11,188 nucleotides of DNA, taken from assembly GCA_905373305.1 (NCBI GenBank), contig CAJPSM010000038.1, positions 1 to 11,188 on the forward strand, read 5' to 3'. A program made the position numbers and the translations under genes. Below the pieces are notes generated by a model that saw only the letters and a list, made by a program, of their open reading frames with translations, was not told where the DNA came from and did no database searches. Shown here piece by piece: positions 1-4,117 of the stretch (within the stretch, counting starts at the first letter, position 1; each line of letters opens with the position of its first letter). The DNA is from an uncultured Streptococcus sp. GTDB lineage: Bacteria; Bacillota; Bacilli; Lactobacillales; Streptococcaceae.

Positions 1-97
1 TTAAATAAAGACCTCCTAACTTTATTTAATGAAATCCTAAACTTTTCTTTTTCATCATAATCTCCTAAAGAAGTCACCCAATCAGGTGGCTTTTTTG
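1..97 (+). ncRNA. csRNA (CiaR-dependent small RNA), first copy, 5' end at window edge
   Basis: This is a small trans-acting RNA of the streptococcal csRNA (ccn) family, which is transcribed under CiaRH control and pairs with the ribosome-binding sites of target mRNAs. The sequence shows the family layout. A perfect 10-bp 5' stem (1-10 with 20-29) has the anti-Shine-Dalgarno motif CCTCCT in its loop (12-17). An unstructured pyrimidine-rich middle includes CAT triplets (53-58) followed by CTCCT (62-66), which is complementary to an SD plus AUG arrangement. The 3' end is an intrinsic terminator (73-96). It is nearly identical to the second copy about 200 bp downstream. The promoter would lie left of the window, so the exact 5' end cannot be seen. 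Family assignment is confident; which ccn paralogue it is cannot be decided here. Confidence 0.85.
73..96 (+). terminator. Intrinsic terminator of first csRNA
   Basis: The stem GTCACC (73-78) pairs with GGTGGC (85-90) with one wobble pair and a 6-nt loop. Six T residues follow (91-96). It forms the 3' stem-loop of the first csRNA. Confidence 0.88.
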
Positions 98-161
98 TTG
101 CTTGAGAAAGGAAATTCCATTTGGAAAAAATTTTTCTAAAAAAATGATAAATCAGAAAAAA

Positions 162-194
162 GTTAAGGTAATTTTAAGTCTCCTCGTGTATCAT
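162..194 (+). promoter_or_regulatory. CiaR-dependent promoter of second csRNA
   Basis: A direct repeat GTTAAG (162-167), 5 nt, TTTAAG (173-178) matches the CiaR binding consensus TTTAAG-N5-TTTAAG at 11 of 12 positions. Ten bases further is the -10 candidate TATCAT (189-194). This repeat-to--10 spacing fits CiaR-activated promoters, where the repeat takes the place of a -35. Transcription would begin near 201, exactly at the 5' stem of the second csRNA. The match and the spacing are seen in the sequence; dependence on CiaR is inferred from the family. Confidence 0.85.
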
Positions 195-200
195 GTAGCT

Positions 201-299
201 ATTAGATAAAGACCTCCTAACTTTATTTAATGAAATCCTAATCCTTTCTTTTTCATAATAATCTCCCTAAAGAGGCCACCCAATCAGGTGGCTTTTTTG
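201..299 (+). ncRNA. csRNA (CiaR-dependent small RNA), second copy
   Basis: This is the second csRNA-family small RNA, about 98 nt. The 5' stem 202-211 pairs with 221-230 (one G-U pair) and exposes CCTCCT in the loop (213-218). The single-stranded middle carries CAT (254-256) followed by CTCCC (263-267), complementary to a GGGAG ribosome-binding site and AUG. The 3' terminator hairpin is at 275-298. Compared with the first copy, the start-codon-pairing segment and the anti-SD differ by a few bases, so the two RNAs may favour different targets. In pneumococcus csRNAs act without Hfq and repress, among others, comC translation; targets in this strain are unknown. Ends are inferred from the promoter and terminator, not from RNA data. 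Confidence 0.88.
275..298 (+). terminator. Intrinsic terminator of second csRNA
   Basis: A perfect 6-bp stem GCCACC (275-280) and GGTGGC (287-292) with loop CAATCA is followed by six T residues (293-298). Upstream purines can extend the stem by pairing with the T run. The last two T residues are also the first bases of the -35-like hexamer of ruvB. Confidence 0.9.
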
Positions 300-325
300 T
301 TTGTGGCTTGGATTTTTGATATAAT
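297..325 (+). promoter_or_regulatory. Promoter of ruvB with extended -10
   Basis: A perfect TATAAT (320-325) is preceded by TGA (317-319), giving an extended -10. A weak -35 candidate, TTGTTT (297-302), lies 17 bases upstream. The predicted transcription start falls at about 332, the A of the ruvB ATG, leaving essentially no 5' untranslated region. Confidence 0.7.
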
Positions 326-331
326 AGAGGT

Positions 332-1330
332 ATGAGTAGAATTTTAGATAATGAGATAATAGGGGACGAGGAGTTAGTAGAACGTACCCTCCGTCCTCAG
401 TATTTACGTGAATATATCGGTCAGGACAAGGTCAAGAACCAGCTGCAAATCTTTATCGAAGCCGCCAAAATGCGGGATGAAGTGCTGGACCATGTACTTT
501 TATTTGGGCCTCCAGGTTTGGGGAAAACGACCATGGCCTTTGTCATTGCTAACGAATTAGGTGTCAATCTCAAGCAAACGTCTGGCCCTGTCATTGAAAA
601 AGCGGGTGATCTGGTAGCGATTTTGAATGATTTGGAGCCTGGGGACGTCCTCTTTATTGACGAGATTCATCGCTTGCCCATGTCGGTGGAAGAGGTGCTC
701 TATAGTGCCATGGAGGACTTCTACATTGATATCATGATTGGGGCTGGAGAGGGCAGTCGCAGTGTCCATTTAGACTTGCCACCATTCACCTTAATCGGCG
801 CGACGACACGAGCGGGTATGCTTTCAAATCCTTTGCGGGCACGTTTTGGGATTACAGGTCATATGGAATACTATGCCCATGCTGACTTGACGGAAATTGT
901 TGAACGGACGGCAGATATTTTTGAGATGGAAATCACTCATGAGGCAGCTTCGGAGTTGGCCTTACGCAGTCGTGGAACTCCTCGTATCGCCAATCGTCTC
1001 CTCAAGCGCGTGCGCGACTTTGCCCAGATTATGGGAGATGGCTTGATTGATGATGTCATTACCGATAAGGCTTTGACCATGCTGGATGTTGACCATGAAG
1101 GCTTGGACTATGTGGATCAAAAAATCCTCCGTACTATGATTGAGATGTACGGTGGTGGACCTGTCGGTTTAGGAACTCTTTCTGTTAATATTGCCGAGGA
1201 GCGTGAGACAGTCGAAGATATGTACGAACCTTACCTTATCCAAAAAGGCTTTATCATGCGAACACGGTCTGGACGGGTTGCAACAGCTAAAGCATATGAG
1301 CATTTAGGTTATGAATACAGTGAAAAATGA
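332..1330 (+). CDS. ruvB: Holliday junction branch migration DNA helicase RuvB
   Basis: RuvB is the ring-forming AAA+ motor that, with RuvA, pumps DNA through Holliday junctions during recombinational repair; RuvC then resolves them. The 332-aa product has the usual family length. Visible motifs are Walker A GPPGLGKT (59-66), Walker B with DEIH (110-113), sensor 1 GATTR (156-160), arginines at 169 and 171 in the arginine-finger segment LRARFG, sensor 2 in RGTPRIANR (214-222), and the C-terminal winged-helix DNA-binding part with RTRSGR (310-315). The start MSRILDNE is the expected one for streptococcal RuvB. GAGG (327-330) is only one base from the ATG, too close for a normal Shine-Dalgarno, and the promoter suggests a leaderless mRNA. 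The 3' end overlaps the next gene by 20 bases. No frameshift or missing motif is seen. Confidence 0.97.
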   Translation: MSRILDNEIIGDEELVERTLRPQYLREYIGQDKVKNQLQIFIEAAKMRDEVLDHVLLFGPPGLGKTTMAFVIANELGVNLKQTSGPVIEKAGDLVAILNDLEPGDVLFIDEIHRLPMSVEEVLYSAMEDFYIDIMIGAGEGSRSVHLDLPPFTLIGATTRAGMLSNPLRARFGITGHMEYYAHADLTEIVERTADIFEMEITHEAASELALRSRGTPRIANRLLKRVRDFAQIMGDGLIDDVITDKALTMLDVDHEGLDYVDQKILRTMIEMYGGGPVGLGTLSVNIAEERETVEDMYEPYLIQKGFIMRTRSGRVATAKAYEHLGYEYSEK

Positions 1331-1883
1331 GCACGAAATTCTAGAGGCTTTCAGAGAAAATCCAGATTTGATGAAAATCTTAACCATCATCCGAGATCTT
1401 GGTCTGAAAGACTCTTGGTTGGCAGCAGGTTCTGTCAGAAATTTTATTTGGAATCTCTTGTCAGACAAATCACCTTTTGACTGTGAAACAGATGTGGATG
1501 TGATTTTCTTTGATCCAGATGTTTCTTATGAGGAAACATTGTCCCTAGAGAAAAAACTGAGAGAAGATTTCCCTCAGTATCAGTGGGAGTTGAAAAATCA
1601 GGTCTATATGCATCTGCACAGTCCCCACACTGCGCCCTATATCAGCTCCTGTGATGCGATGGCTAAGTATCCCGAGCGCTGTACGGTGGTAGGACTTCGC
1701 TTGCATGCTGATGCAACTGTAGAGCTCTTCGCGCCTTATGGTTTAGAGGATATTTTGAACTTTCAAGTTCACCCGACTCCTCACTTCTTAGAAAATGAAG
1801 ACCGAATGAAACTCTATCAAGATCGGTTGTCCAAGAAAAAATGGCAAGAAAAATGGAAAAATCTGACTTTCTCAAATCTCTAA
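1311..1883 (+). CDS. Nucleotidyltransferase-fold protein, COG3575/NTP_transf_6 type
   Basis: This 190-aa protein resembles the NTP_transf_6 (COG3575, formerly DUF925) family, predicted members of the polymerase-beta nucleotidyltransferase fold with no well-established substrate. The fold signature is visible: AAGSVRN (38-44) followed by DVDVIFFD (61-68), supplying the paired acidic residues D61 and D63 expected to bind metal. The end contains the family-like LFAPYGLEDIL (139-149). Its start lies inside ruvB (20-base overlap in another frame), with only a weak AGG (1306-1308) upstream, so translation is probably coupled to ruvB. GTG at 1320 is a possible alternative start. A homologue directly behind ruvB is, from memory, the arrangement in pneumococcus. 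Enzymatic function is predicted, not demonstrated. Confidence 0.85.
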   Translation: MNTVKNEHEILEAFRENPDLMKILTIIRDLGLKDSWLAAGSVRNFIWNLLSDKSPFDCETDVDVIFFDPDVSYEETLSLEKKLREDFPQYQWELKNQVYMHLHSPHTAPYISSCDAMAKYPERCTVVGLRLHADATVELFAPYGLEDILNFQVHPTPHFLENEDRMKLYQDRLSKKKWQEKWKNLTFSNL

Positions 1884-2141
1884 AAAGAAGTGAATGACTT
1901 GATCACATAAGAATTATATATGTGAGCTTGTAGTCATCACAAGATGAGCAGAGAAATCTAAAGGTGCAAAAAATTATATAGTCAACAGGAACAACTTATT
2001 CAATCTATCATAGCTAACAAAGGTACCGAATTTGTGAGATTGAGTGAGAAAAACGTCTATTAAGGCTATCCTTATTGTTCTTGGAAGACAAGACTCCTGG
2101 GGGAATTATCCCAAGTAACTAACTTGAGCTTGAAAATTGGC
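1884..2141. other. Gene-free spacer with inverted repeat and a possible relict frame
   Basis: No intact gene is seen between the nucleotidyltransferase gene and the control region of the glycosyltransferase. An imperfect inverted repeat spans 1890-1940 (GTGA, TGACT and TCACATA on the left pair with TATGTGA, AGTCAT and CAC on the right, around a short A/T loop). It has no T run and is not a convincing terminator. From 1962 to 2063 a 33-codon open stretch without a usable start reads like protein (…QEQLIQSIIANKGTEF…) and may be a fossil of a lost gene. I do not recognise it. Confidence 0.4.
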
Positions 2142-2157
2142 ATGTAAACGCTTTTGA
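2142..2157 (+). promoter_or_regulatory. Putative CcpA cre site
   Basis: The 16 bases ATGTAAACGCTTTTGA match the cre consensus WTGNAARCGNWWWCAW at 14 positions, including the central AARCG core. The mismatches are the C and A of the final CA. The site overlaps the -35 of the following gene (2154-2159), a position at which CcpA would repress. Only the sequence match supports it. Confidence 0.55.
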
Positions 2158-2180
2158 AAAGTCGTAAATTATGATACAAT
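2154..2180 (+). promoter_or_regulatory. Promoter of the Gtf3-like gene
   Basis: TTGAAA (2154-2159) and TACAAT (2175-2180) are separated by 15 bases. The short spacer is offset by an extended -10 (TGA, 2172-2174). Transcription would start near 2187, giving a leader of about 30 bases that contains the GAGG ribosome-binding motif (2202-2205). Confidence 0.65.
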
Positions 2181-2217
2181 GTTTAGAGAAATTACTGAGA
2201 CGAGGATTTAGAAAATA

Positions 2218-3222
2218 ATGAAAGTACATTTCACAAATTTATTTGGGCAAGCATCAACGAGTGTTGCCTTGATGGCGCAGAACAATGTCATGAAAATTGT
2301 TCGAGACTTTGGAGTTAACGAACTGGGGATATATTTTTATGATGCAAGCCATGAACCGTGGGAAGAACTGAACTCGCGGATGGATGGAATTGTCGCGGGG
2401 GTATCTTATGGAGATGTCGTTTTTTTCCAATCTCCTTCATGGAATAGTGTTGAATGGGACAATCACTTGGTAGAAAAGTTAAAGCTTTCTCATGTAAAAA
2501 TGGTGATGTTTATCCATGATGTTCAGCCACTAATGTTTGAGAGCAATTATTATCTTATGAAGGCCCACATTGACATGTATAATAAATGTGATGTGGTGGT
2601 AGTACCATCCGAACAAATGTACCAGAAACTCGTTTCAGAAGGATTAACCGTCAAGAACTACGTTGTTCAAACACTCTGGGATCTTCCCCATGGTTTGGAA
2701 CTCTATACTCCAAAATTTGAGAAAAAATTAATCTTCTCAGGAGACCCATCTCGTTTTCCACATATTGTTGACTGGAAACACAGTACCCCTCTTCATGTTT
2801 ATGCTACGAGAGCAGAGGGAGTAGATTATTCCAAAGTCCATCTTGAGGGGTGGCGAACTCAGCAGGAATTATTGTTGGAGTTGTCTAAAGGAGGAGGCTT
2901 TGGCCTAGTATGGGGAAATTCTGAAAATCCTGCGGAAGAGCGTGACTACTACAAAGAAAATGTTTCTTATAAGTTGACAACTTATCTGGCCGCAGGTATT
3001 CCTGTGGTTGTGCCAGACTATCTTTCTAATGTGGACTATATCCGTGAGAAAGGTTTGGGCTTTGTCGTATCTAGTTTGGAAGAAGCTAGCCGCGTGGTTC
3101 AGGAATGTACGGCAGAAGAGTATGATCAAATGGTCACAAGAGCAAAATATACAGCTTACTTAATTAAAAATGGTTATTTCACAAAGAAATTGTTTATTGA
3201 TTCCATGATGCTCTTAGATTAG
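2218..3222 (+). CDS. Gtf3-like glycosyltransferase (stand-alone)
   Basis: The 334-aa protein resembles the Gtf3 (Nss) subfamily, cytoplasmic glycosyltransferases with a GT-B-like architecture. Characterised members add glucose to GlcNAc-modified serine-rich repeat adhesins; relatives act in polysaccharide assembly. Supporting features are overall length (about 330 aa), a Rossmann-like N-terminal half ending in FIHDVQPLMF (98-107), FSGDPSRFP (173-181) at the start of the second domain, LEGWRTQQEL (209-218), and YKLTTYLAAGIPVVVPDY (251-268), a typical nucleotide-sugar-side segment. There is no signal peptide or membrane helix. GAGG lies 12 bases before the ATG, a slightly long spacing. No gtf1/gtf2, secA2/secY2 or adhesin gene is present in the window, so the acceptor is unknown. 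The alternative is a galactofuranosyl- or other hexosyltransferase of a glycan pathway. Confidence 0.75.
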   Translation: MKVHFTNLFGQASTSVALMAQNNVMKIVRDFGVNELGIYFYDASHEPWEELNSRMDGIVAGVSYGDVVFFQSPSWNSVEWDNHLVEKLKLSHVKMVMFIHDVQPLMFESNYYLMKAHIDMYNKCDVVVVPSEQMYQKLVSEGLTVKNYVVQTLWDLPHGLELYTPKFEKKLIFSGDPSRFPHIVDWKHSTPLHVYATRAEGVDYSKVHLEGWRTQQELLLELSKGGGFGLVWGNSENPAEERDYYKENVSYKLTTYLAAGIPVVVPDYLSNVDYIREKGLGFVVSSLEEASRVVQECTAEEYDQMVTRAKYTAYLIKNGYFTKKLFIDSMMLLD

Positions 3223-3260
3223 TCAAAAGTCGATCATCGGTTTAGCACATTCAGATTTAG

Positions 3261-3333
3261 AAAGGCAAAATTTCAAGTCGAAGTTAGCCAGCTGAGATAA
3301 TTAGTTTTTATATCAACTGTAATGGGTTGATGA
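3261..3333. mobile_element. Possible IS-end remnant (ISL3-like debris)
   Basis: The segments TCGAAGTTAGC (3278-3288, - strand GCTAACTTCGA) and CAACTGTAATGGGTTGAT (3314-3331) resemble, from memory, sequence near the end of ISL3-family elements that are common in pneumococcus. Their relative orientation is rearranged. ATCAAC (3312-3317) and GTTGAT (3326-3331) also form a small inverted repeat. No transposase frame is present. This is recognition from memory only and may be wrong. Confidence 0.3.
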
Positions 3334-3346
3334 AAAACCACATCTT

Positions 3347-3376
3347 GGAGGGAACCAATTTGGTTCTCTCCTTTTT
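3347..3376 (+). terminator. Intrinsic terminator of the Gtf3-like gene
   Basis: An 11-bp stem, GGAGGGAACCA (3347-3357) with TGGTTCTCTCC (3361-3371), contains one wobble pair, has a 3-nt loop, and is followed by five T residues (3372-3376). It lies about 125 bases after the stop codon of the glycosyltransferase. Confidence 0.88.
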
Positions 3377-3420
3377 GCTAGCCGCTTGAAGCTGATTCCC
3401 TGTACCTATAAATTTAGACG

Positions 3421-3460
3421 TAAGAAAATACCCCCAAAACTATCTAGCTTTTTTTGGGGG
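3421..3460 (-). terminator. Intrinsic terminator of the EamA-type gene
   Basis: CCCCCAAAA (3431-3439) and TTTTGGGGG (3452-3460) form a 9-bp stem. On the - strand it is followed by TATTTTCTT (3430-3422), while on the + strand the following bases are A-rich. It therefore terminates - strand transcription, 28 bases after the stop codon of the EamA-type gene. Confidence 0.75.
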
Positions 3461-3488
3461 AAAAGTCATATATGGAGGAGGATGAGGA

Positions 3489-3902
3489 TTACAAAATCAT
3501 CACCAAGGTCCCAATCGTAATCAGTATACATCCAATGATTGTTTTAAACGTCAGGACATCCTGTAGAAAGAAAAAGGCTAAAACGAGTGTAATGACGAGA
3601 CTAAACTTATCGACAGCAGATACCTCAGTCGCATTTCCCATCTGCAAGGCCTTGTAGTAGCAGAGCCAGGAGGCGCCTGTTGCCAAACCAGACAGGATGA
3701 GAAAGAGCCAACTTTTTCTGCTGATGTTGCCAAGCTCAGTCTGACTATTGGTCAAGAAAACTATGGCCCAAGCCATAAGGATGACGACGATCGTACGAAT
3801 GGCTGTTGCTAGATTGGACGGAACTCCCTCAATCCCAATCTTGGCTAAAATAGAAGTTAAGGCTGCAAAGACAGCAGATAAAAGTGCGAAGAAAAACCAC
3901 AT
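3489..3902 (-). CDS. Small EamA-type (drug/metabolite transporter superfamily) membrane protein
   Basis: This 137-aa, very hydrophobic protein matches the half-length EamA proteins of the drug/metabolite transporter superfamily, which form one five-helix repeat unit and are thought to work as dimers. Five hydrophobic stretches are visible: about 2-20 (WFFFALLSAVFAALTSILAK), 33-50, 65-83, 93-113 and 118-136. The AVDKFSLVITLVLAFFFLQDVLT segment is typical of the repeat. The length matches small single-repeat members, so this is not evidently a truncated two-repeat transporter. The start is supported by AGGAGG (3916-3911 on the - strand) eight bases upstream. It has its own promoter and terminator and diverges from glmS. 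The substrate is unknown. Confidence 0.85.
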   Translation of the reverse strand: MWFFFALLSAVFAALTSILAKIGIEGVPSNLATAIRTIVVILMAWAIVFLTNSQTELGNISRKSWLFLILSGLATGASWLCYYKALQMGNATEVSAVDKFSLVITLVLAFFFLQDVLTFKTIIGCILITIGTLVMIL

Positions 3903-3922
3903 GGTAACTACCTCCTCTCTCT

Positions 3923-3951
3923 ATTATAAGTAATCGAATCCTACTTGTCAG
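3923..3951 (-). promoter_or_regulatory. Promoter of the EamA-type gene
   Basis: On the - strand CTGACA (3951-3946), a 17-base spacer and a perfect TATAAT (3928-3923) form a near-consensus sigma-A promoter. The start point would be near 3916, so the leader is about 14 bases and consists mainly of the AGGAGG ribosome-binding site. Confidence 0.8.
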
Positions 3952-3989
3952 TTCTCAAGTGAAATCTTGCTCTGATGGCATTTTAAAAA

Positions 3990-4002
3990 ACTATACCAAT
4001 TT
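3990..4002. promoter_or_regulatory. Putative NagR operator, upstream copy
   Basis: ACTATACCAATTT (- strand AAATTGGTATAGT) contains TTGGTATAG, the core of the dre-type operators bound by NagR, the GntR/HutC-family amino-sugar repressor. It ends 6 bases before the -35 of glmS. The identical 13 bases recur at 4069-4081. Identification is by similarity to remembered operator cores. Confidence 0.6.
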
Positions 4003-4008
4003 TTATGC

Positions 4009-4037
4009 TTGACAAGTGAGAAAAACAAGTATATACT
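4009..4037 (+). promoter_or_regulatory. Promoter of glmS
   Basis: A perfect TTGACA (4009-4014), 17-base spacer and TATACT (4032-4037) give a strong sigma-A promoter. Transcription would start near 4044, leaving a leader of about 74 bases before the glmS ATG. That is much too short for a glmS ribozyme. Confidence 0.88.
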
Positions 4038-4068
4038 GTCTTTGCTGGTTCTATAAAAGGAAAATCAG

Positions 4069-4081
4069 ACTATACCAATTT
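4069..4081. promoter_or_regulatory. Putative NagR operator, downstream copy
   Basis: This is the second exact copy of ACTATACCAATTT, lying in the transcribed leader of glmS 79 bases after the first. Here the flank TCAG makes the - strand read TGGTATAGTCTGA, closer to the palindromic HutC-family pattern TGGTNTAGACCA than the upstream copy. A repressor at this site would block elongation; both sites together could support looping. Confidence 0.6.
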
Positions 4082-4117
4082 AAGGGGAAAGCACAGCTGG
4101 TCTGTGTCGTATATACT
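4082..4117 (+). promoter_or_regulatory. glmS leader: distant SD-like run and intervening hairpin
   Basis: No Shine-Dalgarno sequence lies within the normal distance of the glmS ATG. The nearest is AAGGGG (4082-4087), 30 bases upstream. Between it and the ATG, GCACAG (4091-4096) can pair with CTGTGT (4102-4107) around a 5-nt loop. If this hairpin forms, the unpaired distance between the SD-like run and the start is about 13 bases. The pairing is seen in the sequence; a role in initiation is inference. Confidence 0.4.

Noticed and set aside
3489..3902. EamA-type gene as a truncated pseudogene of a 10-helix transporter
   Set aside because: It has a full promoter, SD and terminator, and about 137 aa is the normal length for single-repeat EamA proteins.
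4016..4117. In-frame N-terminal extension of glmS from a GTG at 4016
   Set aside because: It would start before the predicted transcription start, run through the -10 and the downstream operator, and bury the catalytic Cys2 that must be at the mature N-terminus.
4044..4117. glmS ribozyme in the glmS leader
   Set aside because: The leader is only about 74 bases, far shorter than the ribozyme, and the ribozyme is a Bacillus-type feature not expected in streptococci.
3990..4117. An 80-bp tandem duplication of the glmS control region (repeated ACTATACCAATTT and GTATATACT at spacing 79-80)
   Set aside because: The intervening about 26 bases do not align, so two separate short repeats (operator copies and a chance -10-like match) explain it better.
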